Below, piece after piece: positions 12,284 through 21,526 of a stretch of 64,000 nucleotides of DNA. The stretch's first letter is position 1; the number at the start of each line of letters is the position of its first letter. The position numbers and the translations under genes are program-made. The DNA comes from Ryuthela nishihirai. Its lineage: Eukaryota; Arthropoda; Arachnida; Araneae; Heptathelidae. The notes below the pieces were generated by a model, which saw only the letters and a list, made by a program, of their open reading frames with translations, searched no databases and was not told the origin of the DNA. The stretch spans positions 52,353,751-52,417,750 of the forward strand of contig JAWZYU010000018.1 of NCBI GenBank assembly GCA_038380435.1, read 5' to 3'.

Positions 12284-12854
12284 TGCAGTACCCTACCAAA
12301 CCATTAGAGAATTTTCATGTTATGTTAATGGAAATATAACTAGAAGTTCTGTAACTTCTAATATATGAATTTAATGAAAAAATGTGACTGAAGATAATTT
12401 GAAGATCATAATAAAATCAATTTAAATTTCGATTTTCCCCATAGCTGTTGAATATTTAAAGAGTTATCGAAGCCGGAATATTTCATAAAGGTAATGGGTG
12501 AAAAATCTTTTTTACCTTAAGAAATTAATTAAAGCTTAAATAATAAGTGTTGTTTCAAATCATTTAATAAAATATAAAAGTTTTGGAAGTCTTGGCTATG
12601 ATTATTACAACAATAGACATGAATGATTTTTATGGAACAATATAATTTATTGTTAAATATTCCAACTTCCATAGCTCTTTAAATACTGAACGAATATTAT
12701 TGAAAATACAATTTTAAATAGATCTGATTGTAATCTTTAATTTATCTTCAGTCACATTTTTCTATTAAATGGTTATTCTAGAAGTTATAGATCTTCGAAG
12801 TTAGATTCGCATTGACATAACATGGAAATTTTGTTATATTTTGGTAAGGCAGTG
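12284..12854. mobile_element. Foldback MITE, copy 1
   Basis: Long imperfect palindrome. The left arm begins TGCAGTACCCTACCAAA, followed by TTTTCATGTTATGTTAATGG. The right end, read on the minus strand, begins TACACTGCCTTACCAAA, followed by TTTCCATGTTATGTCAATG. Arms continue for about 200 bp (for example GTGACTGAAGATAATTTGAA against its complement near 12745) around a non-palindromic centre near 12570. TA dinucleotides flank both ends, consistent with a Tc1/mariner-type target. The same element recurs at 41889 and 45963. Confidence 0.75.
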
Positions 12855-12856
12855 TA

Positions 12857-14389
12857 TATTTCATATAACAAAAATATCTTCCATTATAAATTATTTTGCG
12901 ATTTCGACGATTTTTGTTTGGTCAGATTCGAACCCAAATTCTTAGTTTTCTTTTTCAGTTTTCAGTGTTATTTTTGCTTGTTTATGTTGTTTTGAAACAA
13001 CACTTTTATTCCATTCTTAGATGGCTATGTAAGAGAGAAGCTGTTCGCAAATCAATCAGTAATTCAGATATTTTAATTAAGTTTCCTTTACCTTTCAGCA
13101 GCATTTACATATTCTTCTAGAACATCAATGTACACCGATTAGGTAGTAAATTGCAATCAGAACATTGCCTTGTTAATAACATTTATACCTTTTGTAAGAA
13201 ATTGTCTTGTGAACAGCATTTACGCATTCTGTTAGAACATTGCCTAGTGAGCAGCATTTCCGCATTTTGTTAGAAATATTTCCATGTACTTTTCGGGCAT
13301 GATACTGATACATTTCACTGACATGGTAAAATTTTACCTAGTGATTCCCACTTACTCTATATAATTTTATCTAGTGAAACTGATGATTTCTCACATCGTT
13401 CTATGATTTTCAATGACACGTACAGGAGAAAAGTTTGGTTCTGATAGTGGGAGGGAAGGATCGTAAAATTTCAAAGTGTTACAAATTTCAAATTAAGCTC
13501 AAAATGACCAAAGAAAATTAAGCGTCAGAAGAACATAAACCAGTGATTGTAATCTTTTGCTTAAACATTCTTTTATTTCCTACTCGAATAGAGGGCTCGA
13601 AAAGCCTGGCATTAGTCGTTTTAGTAAAGTCGGAGACTTAACAGAAAAAAAGGGATCATAATGTGCGAAGAAGTAGACGAAAATATTCAAGGTATAATCA
13701 TGGTATCAATCATGGTATCAATCATGAATATAATTTTATGTTAATTTTTTTTATTTTGGTTAGATTTTTAATTCTTGATTAATTTAGGAAAATGTGAATT
13801 AGTGTGATTATCTTTATTATTAAATAAAACTTCGTGTTACTGTCAGAATTGTTTTGAAAGGTTTTGTACCACGTTGACCTGAAGTGCTGCGATTTAAAAT
13901 GTTATTAATGCAACAGATAACGTATACTAAATATTCATAATTGTGTTTTTCACTTAAACCCAAAGTTTACATTGGAGATGTAATGGAAATCTACATCTGG
14001 CAAAAAAATGAGCAACACATTTTGCTTCATTGTTAGAATAACTAACAATACAAGCAGTTGGGACACTATCGATCCTTTTCCAGAGTGGAGATGCAAATAG
14101 GTGATAAAACGCGGATTTTGTAGTCCGTCGTTTTTCCCAATTGATCGATGATATGTGCAAATGGAATGCTACTTAATCTTCTGACTTACAAATCATATTC
14201 ATCATTAAAACTATAAAATTACTTTTGCTCGAAATTTATGAAATTATCACCTCATTCTGTATTTATTTATTTCAGTCAAAGAATAGTTTATTGTGTTTAC
14301 AAACATCAAGAGTAATCACTATTTTGAGCCAAGCAAATTCCGTGCAATATATTAACGAAGTCTCCTTTCCTATGACACCAAAATTAATA
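12857..14389. other. AT-rich sequence, otherwise unannotated
   Basis: Apart from the small minisatellite above, and a short duplication of ATCATGGTATCA near 13697-13720, I see no gene or element. The 68-codon minus frame at 13954-14160 has no recognised motif. Confidence 0.45.
13096..13290. repeat. Short diverged minisatellite, ~50-bp unit
   Basis: Three to four degenerate units based on CAGCATTT(A/C)C(A/G)(C/T)ATT plus (T)TCTGTTAGAACATTGCC. The third and fourth units (13212-13285) are the closest match. Confidence 0.5.
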
Positions 14390-14755
14390 GCGAGGCCGGT
14401 CTCCCGTCATGAACAATGTCGGCGAAACGGTTCAATGTGGACTGGCTGGCGTCCCGAGGCCTTGACCTCCTTCTTCAAGTGCGGTTCTCTTCCTCCCCTG
14501 CTCTGCCGACACGGGGATCCCGTTGGCCATTGTTACAGGCCGGGCTCGTCCCCATGTTGCACGTGATGGGGCCCCACAACAAGCGGCACACGACCCGTTA
14601 TGCTGGACTTGCAACTATTACGGGCCGAGCGTGCTCATTTTCAGCACCTTTACACTCACTTCTGACTCTTCATCGGCGCCTTCGACCAATATGTCGCTAA
14701 TTACAAATGCAGCCAGAGCTTTCCTCGCAGATATTGCTCATAAATTGTAGCTTTG
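14390..14755. other. GC- and CpG-rich island, possible exon or regulatory patch
   Basis: Sharp change from AT-rich flanks to CpG-rich sequence (TCGGCGAAACGG, CCCGAGGCC, ACGGGCCGAGCG). Overlapping open frames exist on both strands: plus 14416-14700 (94 codons, starting MSAKRFNVDWLAS) and minus 14432-14614 (60 codons). Frames open on both strands are expected in any GC-rich sequence, so they are weak evidence. No domain is recognised. It could be a terminal exon, a promoter-type CpG island or a piece of an unfamiliar repeat. Confidence 0.4.
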
Positions 14756-14939
14756 ATTCCTGGAGCGAAGTGCAGAAATGATAACTTGCTTTCTTTGCGA
14801 AACAGCTGGAAGGCATCTTAATATTTATCTATATAAATGACTTAGCGTCTTGTGTACTTAAAATACTTCTGAATATTTTTCACTTGCTGTAAATGTTTGT
14901 ACTGTTTTAAACATTGTTTGAAAAGTTTCTAGAGTAACC

Positions 14940-15345
14940 GAGACCAAATCCGGCATCCCAAAATTCAAAATCCGAAGGGACTTGAAATTCGGATTTTTTT
15001 TCAAACTATGTACTTGGAAATAATTAAGAAAAGTTCTTTGAGAACCTAACCTTTCTTTTTCTATTTATATTAGGCTAAAAAATTGTTTAATCTTAATTTT
15101 TCTAAAATAAATTTGCTGTTCAATTATTTTAAATTTAACGTTTATCAGTTACACTGAGTAATGACATAACTTCAGAAGTGTAAAATTGATAATATATAAA
15201 CATCTAAATTTTTTGTACTGTATTGCACTTTTTATTGTTTATGTTAGAAATAATGTTCTTTTTATGCATAAGGATCTGAAATACAGAAAATACTAAAATC
15301 CAGAAAGCCTCGAATTCCAAACTTTCCAGATGCCTTAATCTACTA
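14940..15345. mobile_element. Possible DNA-transposon relic with inverted ends
   Basis: The left side (GGCATCCCAAAATTCAAAAT) and the complement of the right side (GGCATCTGGAAAGTTTGGAA) start alike and are both followed by CGA-containing sequence and T-rich runs. The ATCCGAA/CCAAAATTC style resembles known nonautonomous DNA elements. Similarity is modest and no target duplication was defined. Confidence 0.3.
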
Positions 15346-15849
15346 CGCCAGATACTAGAATACAACAGCGTGCTGTGTATTTTAGATTTTAAGTGAAATG
15401 TTTGACGTACATACAGCAGTGTGCTGTATCTACATCATTGTAGACACAGCACATTGTTACATCAACCTAAGACAATACACTCTTCAAAATTCCATGAAGA
15501 AATCGGCTTACATGACTCGAAGTTCTTTTATGAGATCTATACCACATTCTATACAATGCTATATTTCGTTTCGTAAATCTGACCGATCCGAACACACTGA
15601 GTTTTCAAAAAGAAACCTTCATTGTTAGGTTTTAACTAATAACTCTTCCTATTCATTTGTAATGAATATAGTTTATTACATAAAAAAATAACTACTGAAT
15701 AATCATCAAACTTTACAGTATTGTGATTTATTGCATATTGGATAACTCTAAATTGTACCTAGTAAATATTTAATTAACACTGTAATTGGGAAACATTGGA
15801 ATGACAAATTTAACATCGACAATGCAACTGAATAATTGCAATTTACAGC
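15346..15849. other. AT-rich sequence, nothing recognised
   Basis: Contains several CAGCAGTGTGCTGT/ACAGCAC-type short inverted motifs around 15370-15450 and a 76-codon plus frame at 15398-15628 without recognisable motifs. Confidence 0.45.
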
Positions 15850-15974
15850 GGAGTATTTCTGCTGAGGTCCTGCCATCCTCTCAGATCTTCTACTGTTGGA
15901 TATAAACTGACAGGCTCCTGTCAGACCTCTGTGGCAAGCAGCTGCTTGAAGGGGTATTTATTTATTTTTTTTAG
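15850..15974 (+). mobile_element. SINE-A, 5'-truncated
   Basis: Starts at the middle region (TTTCTGCTGAGGTCCTGCC) and is well conserved to the end: AAACTGACAGGCTCCTGTCA, GGCAAGCAGCTGCTTGAAGG, then a TATTTATTTATTT tail. The tRNA head is absent. Confidence 0.92.
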
Positions 15975-17969
15975 TGCTCCGCTAGATCTTCAATTAGAGT
16001 CAACTGGCTTCTCTCGAGTGCTGAAACTGTGGCCGAGAAATATCCTTATTTTTCCCATTGCATAGTGGAATTTGCCAACGTTCATAGCCTTTGCAATATA
16101 TGAAGTCGCAAAATATTAAACCCTTAATTTCTGTGTACTGTGTAACCTTATGCAAAAAATTGTGCTAAAATTAATGTGCAAGATTTCAGTGTTATATTGT
16201 TTTAAGCATTATGTATTCAATTCTTACTTGCCGGCTTGCGTTTCAAAAATCTGACCAATGAAAAATCACATGCATGTTTCGTTTTCTAAAATGCGGCCCA
16301 ACGGTAGTTACTAAAAGCACAATGCAGCCCTCCAAGAGTATAACTAGCTCAACACAAAAGCTCCTCTTTTTCTAACCAAGCGCGCCATTTGAAGTAAGCA
16401 CATAACAGTATGGTGCTGAAAGAGTAGTTGAGATGTCTAACCATTGTATCAACTAGGGCATAATATTGCATTATAGAAGTCTTTAGAGTTATTCTGTTGC
16501 TTACAATAGTTTTCCATTCTAAAATATAATTCACTTAAAAAAATTAAAGCTTTATGAGTGATCCATAATTAATTATATACCAGGTGTCTCAAAAACAAAT
16601 GTAAATACATTTTATGAAAGAATATTTTGTATGGTACTAAAGAAAACATATGTATCAGCAAGACTGGGACTCCCAGATTTCATTTCCGATGTCTAAATAT
16701 CTATACCTGTGGATAGCGTGAAGAGGATGTGTTGAACTTTCAAAGCGCACTGAGCTTTTACCAGTGGGATTACCTGAAAGATGTGTAAATAGGAAACTAG
16801 CTACACTTCAAAACCTTAGCCATTAATTGATAGAACGTGTGTATTTATTCCATCAGAAATTATTTTTAGGTCTGCTGCTCAATTTTTTTCAGCCGTAAAC
16901 GGTCACATTGATCACGGTGATCACTTTGATGAATCACAATTGCGAAGTTTGCCCAGATGACTCACAATATTCAGTGTTGTGTTTAGAAACATTTAGAAAC
17001 ATCTGGGAAACCATGCATTCTCCCTTTCGTCATATTGAAATAACCAATTTGCGAAATGTCAAGGGTCAGATGTCATAGATCAAACTATTTTGATCCTGGA
17101 TGTGCATATTTCAGCACACAAAGCTGAGAGTAAAACAGGTTTCAATTCTACAGGTGAACAGATAAAATATAAAGTCATGAAATTTGGCTTCTTTGCGGAT
17201 TCTAATTAGCTATCTTGGGAAGAAGTCAGCAGCGACTCACTCGAGGGAAATATGCATGCACAAGTTCTGCACACAAGTACTAGGTTGCTAAGTCATTAAC
17301 AGGAAGTGTTAAGAAAAGTCATTTATACTTAGTTCAGTCATTTATACCAGTTCTCGTAAATTTTAACTGCTAAATTAGCAACACTCATCTCAAGGATATT
17401 ACATATAATCTGTTTAAGAGGTAATTTATTCTGTTTAGAAGTTAATACATATTACGTTGCATTCAGTAACAAGTATTAAACTAGTTACGCTAGGTAATTT
17501 GCTGAATATGTATATGCTTATGTATTTTGGGTGATAAAATAATATATCGAAATTATATTACACGGTTACTTTTTTTTCTTCATGAACTAAAGACTACATT
17601 TTTTATCACAACTCAGGAAAGATTTTTTCAATCATTTCCTGAAGTATTAAAAAGCAAAAACACGAGAAATTAGGTGAAAAGTCTGAATTCTGAGCAGCAT
17701 TAAAAAAATTTATCTCCATTACAGAAAAGCAACTTGAAAACCGTATTGATGTGTAATGGTGTTCGTAAAGCAGAATCATTCACACCGGAAAAGCCTTTAA
17801 TAAATTCGTCAACAAAGCTGATCTTGAATTCACAAATGAAATGAACCCCTAAAATGATAACAAGAAATGTGATCGCCGCCTTAGAAGATGGGTGCATATA
17901 CAAAAACACTGCAAAGCACTTGGCACTCTGCTAAGAGCTGTAAGATTACTGTAATTCACTTTCCCTCAA
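15975..17969. other. AT-rich sequence, possible transposon fragments
   Basis: Mostly unrecognised. At 16581 CCAGGTGTCTCAAAAAC follows TATA and resembles ends of some Tc1/mariner-like elements. At about 16895-16925 a plus frame reads AVNGHIDHG, loosely like transposase C termini. Neither is strong and no matching right end was found. The 60-70 codon minus frames at 16349-16534 and 17700-17909 are unremarkable. Confidence 0.35.
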
Positions 17970-18176
17970 GCTATGTTCCAGTGGTAAGCGTTATGCGCCT
18001 CAGTTCAGAGAGTCAGGTTCGATCCCTTGATAAAAGATGAAGGCTTTTTACGCTCTTGTGTTTCGAATGAGGTCTCGCCTTCCTCAAGACCTTTTCTATG
18101 GCGAACTGAGAGGCTCCTGTCAGATCTCTGTGGCAGGCAGCTTCTTGAAGGGTAATTTATTATTTTATCTTTTTTC
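17970..18176 (+). mobile_element. SINE-A, diverged, near full-length
   Basis: Diverged head (CCAGTGGTAAGCG), B box AGGTTCGATCCCTTG, middle TGAGGTCTCGCC, then GAGAGGCTCCTGTCAG and GGCAGGCAGCTTCTTGAAGG, ending in a TTATT-rich tail. Both palindromes carry substitutions, so this is an old copy. Confidence 0.8.
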
Positions 18177-18384
18177 TTATAATGTTGCCACTTTTTCTTA
18201 ACTTCGAAATCCAACGGGCATAGAGAGACAATAGTGATTGTTTGAGTGACATTCTGAAACGTTTGATGACGCGTTTAAATTTAATTTGAGGAAAAGTGAC
18301 AGCAGGCCAAAGTTTTAGGTTCTGTGCTGATGACAGGAAAAATCAAGTCTACTTTGTGGGAAGCAATGCTAGAGTTAGACGACT

Positions 18385-18572
18385 GAAGGCCATGACGGCA
18401 CCAAGGACTCAGAGCTTGGCAGAAAAATAGGATGATATGAGACAGATAGAAACTTCACGTCAAGACCAACTACTATGAGCTTTAACGTCCCAAGGTATGG
18501 CTCTCTCCTGCACTCGGATACACTGCTTAACGTTGTATCCAACGGAAATTAGTTTTCCCAAGGCCTAGGGTG
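18385..18572 (-). mobile_element. SINE-B, old internal fragment
   Basis: Matches 21190-21370 in order: CACCAAGGACTCAGAGCTTG, TCAAGACCAACTACTATGAG, CTTTAACGTCCCAAGGTATG, GCTCTCTCCTGCAC and GCTTAACGTTGTATCCAACG. Both the tRNA head and the 3' terminus are missing or unrecognisable. Confidence 0.65.
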
Positions 18573-18913
18573 ATCATAGACCAATTTTTCAGGACCATTT
18601 AGTGGCCTCTTTCTTGCCGAAAGTAGAGTGCAAGCTAGTGTGAAATCCTGTATCATAACTGGGGGTATCTACGTATATACATTTGCTATGTCACTGAAGT
18701 CAACATCCTCATTCTGTGCAAAGAAGCAGCATTTATCATAAGAACAGTCTTTGAACTATTTCATTATGGTATCTAGTTCAAGAAATAATGTTTACTTTTC
18801 CAGAAAAAAAATGAAGCTCAATCGTGCACTATAAATATTATGAAGCTCACATAACTTCTTTGATATTTTTGTATATTGCCAATCGAACATTTCCAAATAA
18901 CAGGTCATAAATG

Positions 18914-19290
18914 CAGGGCCGTCGCCAGATTAGATCTCACCATGAGGCAAACAATTAAATATCGCCCCTGATGGATTATAAGACAAAAATATAAGAAAAT
19001 CTCCAATTGCTATTTTGTTTTTATTACAAGAGAAACATTAATGCAAAACAATTATATAATAATATTAATTAAATGTTTGCTCTACGGGAATATCGCACAA
19101 TAAAACTATTTATAAGCTCTTCTGAATTTAAATTATAAGCTATGTCCGCCTCTATTGATATAGTTGCTAGTCCAACCAATCTTTCTACAAAAGTGAATAA
19201 CTATAAAAGTGAATCGGCGGACCATCACAAGCGACGTGACGCAGACTGCCTCATGCTACACCCTGTCGACGGTACTGCATAGATGACAAA
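18914..19290 (-). pseudogene. hAT transposase C-terminal relic with terminal repeat
   Basis: Minus-strand codons from 19185 to a stop at 19069-19071 read ERLVGLATISIEADIAYNLN, continuing SEELINSFIV and ending RANI-stop. This matches the C-terminal dimerisation region typical of hAT and ZMYM/ZBED-type transposases (RL..LA..SIE..I...L....LI..F), and the stop is placed as expected. About 150 bp further, at 18914, CAGGGCCGTCGCCAG is an hAT-like terminal repeat in the right position for the element's 3' end. Everything upstream of the last 39 codons is deleted or unrecognisable; the boundary near 19290 is approximate. Confidence 0.7.
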
Positions 19291-19624
19291 TCCACGATAT
19301 AATTCAAATCTTTTCGGCCATTCAACATACGGCATTCAGCATTACTTCAGGCGATATCAATAACAAATCCGTAGACAACATGTATCACTTTATGGCGGAA
19401 TATAATACAACATATATTTTGGAGAAATAACGTACAAGGTGTTTTTTTATCTACAATTCTGATCACAAAATCCTGTTGTATTCACTATGCCATTTGCATT
19501 AGATACTTTCGTAAAACTTTATACGAAAATGTAGATTCAATATGAAATTTTTTGAGCATGATAAATGTTATTTTCGAGTATTATTTCTAAATTACTTTTG
19601 TTAACTTATAGGATATTGATATTA

Positions 19625-19814
19625 ATCAAGTAGCCGAGTGGTTAGCGTGCTTGGCTATTGATCAAAGGGACCTAGGTTCCAGCCCATGGATGTATGTGTC
19701 GTTTTCCTGCTGAGGTCCTGCCATCCTCACAGACCTTCTACTATGGTATATAAAGTGATAGGCTCTGTCACACCTCTGTGGCAAGCAGCTGCTTGAGGGG
19801 ATATTTATTTTATA
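19625..19814 (+). mobile_element. SINE-A with B-box-side deletion, first duplicate
   Basis: Head TAGCCGAGTGGTTAGCGTGC keeps the A box. The B box GGTTCCAGCCCATGG runs straight into GATGTATGTGTCG, so about 13 bases present in other copies (CGGATAAGGC region) are missing. The first palindrome is altered (AAGTGATAGGCTCTGTCACA). The second (AAGCAGCTGCTTGAGGGG) is intact. Confidence 0.92.
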
Positions 19815-20171
19815 GCAATGATTCATATTCACTACACTGCTGATTTTTTCCCTAGGTTTTGAGTTTGCTTCACTTTTTGAGAAACACTGATTCAGCTGCA
19901 GTTTAGTCATTTGGTTGATCAAAGGGACCTAGGTTCCAGCCCATGGATGTATGTGTCGTTTTCCTGCTGAGGTCCTGCCATCCTCACAAACCTTCTACTA
20001 TGGTATATAAAGTGATAGGCTCTGTCACACCTCTGTGGCAAGCAGCTGCTTGAGGGGATATTTATTTTATAGCAATGATTCATATTCACTACACTGCTGA
20101 TTTTTTCCCTAGGTTTTAAGAGTTTGCTTCACTTTTTGAGAAACACTGATTCAGCTGCAGTTTAGTCATTT
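19658..20171 (+). repeat. 257-bp tandem duplication containing most of a SINE-A
   Basis: The segment from TTGATCAAAGGGACCTAGG at about 19658 to TCATTTG at about 19914 is repeated from 19915 to 20171 with very few differences (for example TTTTGAGTTTGC versus TTTTAAGAGTTTGC). It covers the SINE from the anticodon-like region to the tail plus about 100 bp of 3' flank. Copy junctions share TTGATCAAAG. The second SINE lacks its A box and begins at the junction. Confidence 0.95.
19917..20072 (+). mobile_element. SINE-A, second duplicate, 5'-incomplete
   Basis: Created by the segmental tandem duplication rather than by a new insertion. It carries the same 13-base deletion and the same altered palindrome as the first copy and begins exactly at the duplication junction. 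Confidence 0.93.
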
Positions 20172-21120
20172 GACCTTCAAGACTCGGAGCAGAGACAGAG
20201 GCACGGGATTTTTCCACCTTTCTTTTAGGATATCTTTGTTGTTCATTAACTTGCACAGAGTATACAGTACTTATACTTTTGTATAAAGTGCCAAACTAAT
20301 GTCATATTCGACAGAAGGAAGTCTGTGCAAGGTCAATGGTGTCCTCTTTTACAACCAAAGATAATATGAAAAAATGGGGAAGCTTTGAAGTGGCTATAGT
20401 TAGGACTCAACTTGCTAACTATTACTCCTCTTTTGTAGCTTTCTAGTTCCTTCCCCCCTTTTTTTGGGGAGGATTGTTCTGTGTGTGTGAAAGAAGATTG
20501 TTTTGAAATACAAACTACGCTTTGCTGACGCTATAGTTATATTCACGTTATCGATGTACTTTAAATTAAGTTTAAAAATTAATATTAATCAATTACTTGC
20601 AGAAAAGACAAAAAGAATGATGAAAGTATTAGTTTAAAAAAATTAATAATAATAAATAAAAAATAAAATAAATTCTGTTCTTTGATCGAAATTTAAAATA
20701 ACCTAATATAAATAAAAGCAGTAATTCATTCCTGGGAGAGAGAGTATTGTCCTCCTTCTGGGTGGCATTCGCCAAACACTGTATGTTAGTTTTCACATGT
20801 GAAATGTTCAGCAGAGGCGCGCAGCTTGGCTGAAAATTGTCTTTTTGCAGATTTGGATATCCCATAATTTCCCAAATATTTAACTACCCAATTCCAAATT
20901 TCGCATGCGGATTATGAGTTTAGTTTTCATGAAAAATTAGAGTCATCTAACAGAACCGGATTTCGAACCTCACGCAAATTTCTCTCCCCTTTTTTCAGTT
21001 TTCCCATCTCAGTTTTAATTGTACTTTCTGACCACTCGTAACTTTCTTAGAGTTGACTCCCCAGTGCCAAATTTTTCCTGCTGATTTTCCCTTTGTTACT
21101 TAGTGTTGCGAATGAACTTA
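20172..21120. other. AT-rich sequence, nothing recognised
   Basis: No element identified. The minus frame at 20629-20865 (78 codons) ends in a leucine/isoleucine-rich tail encoded by AT-rich DNA. A B-box-like CCGGATTTCGAACCTC (minus strand) at about 20958 has no matching A box at the right distance. Confidence 0.45.
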
Positions 21121-21128
21121 GAGTCGAG

Positions 21129-21518
21129 TTGTTGGGTTGTTTTACCTCTGAGCGGCACTTTTTTGCACACCATCGGCTAAATGGTCAGGTCACAAGGACC
21201 CCGAAGGCTCAGAGAAGGTTGGGGGAGGAGACCCACTGGAACAGCTGTTGGGAGACAGATGGTAGCCTCCCATCAAGGCCATCCAGCGTGTCCTTTAACG
21301 TGCACAGGGTATGGCTCTCCCGCACACGGGGCCACGGCTTAACGTCCCATCCGACGGACGGCGGCCTTTTCAAGCCCATCGGTGTCCCCTACTGACCGTG
21401 GGCAGGGCGGGGAAATTTGCGGAGATAAATCTCAACGCTGATCCAGCTGGGACTGGAACCTGTGAACTACAGATTACGAGCCTGACGCGCTACCGACTGA
21501 GCCACCCCCGCCCCTTTT
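21129..21518 (-). mobile_element. SINE-B, full-length with target duplication
   Basis: On the minus strand it starts GGGGCGGGGGTGGCTCAGTC at 21514, with A box TGGCTCAGTCGG, then AGCGCGTCAGGCTCGTAATC (very like eukaryotic tRNA-Met) and B box GGTTCCAGTCCC. The body contains GCTTAACGT..GTGCACGTTAAAGG (complement) and the 3' end is GCCGCTCAGAGGTAAAACAA plus CCCAAC near 21130. Octamer GAGTCGAG flanks it at 21121-21128 and 21519-21526. This is the best reference copy of the family in the window. Confidence 0.95.
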
Positions 21519-21526
21519 GAGTCGAG

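Noticed and set aside
16581..16925. Full Tc1/mariner element at 16.6-16.9 kb
   Set aside because: A CAGGTGTCTCAAAAAC-like end and an AVNGHIDHG peptide are suggestive, but no matching inverted end, target duplication or longer homology was found. It is kept only as a remark.
16895..16925. TTGATCACGGTGATCAC near-palindrome as a regulatory operator
   Set aside because: Short palindromes are expected by chance in 64 kb and no promoter or gene is near.
19661..19690. tRNA genes predicted from A and B boxes in SINE heads
   Set aside because: The A/B boxes sit in heads with degraded anticodon stems, followed by SINE bodies and tails and repeated many times. They are SINE promoters, not tRNA genes.
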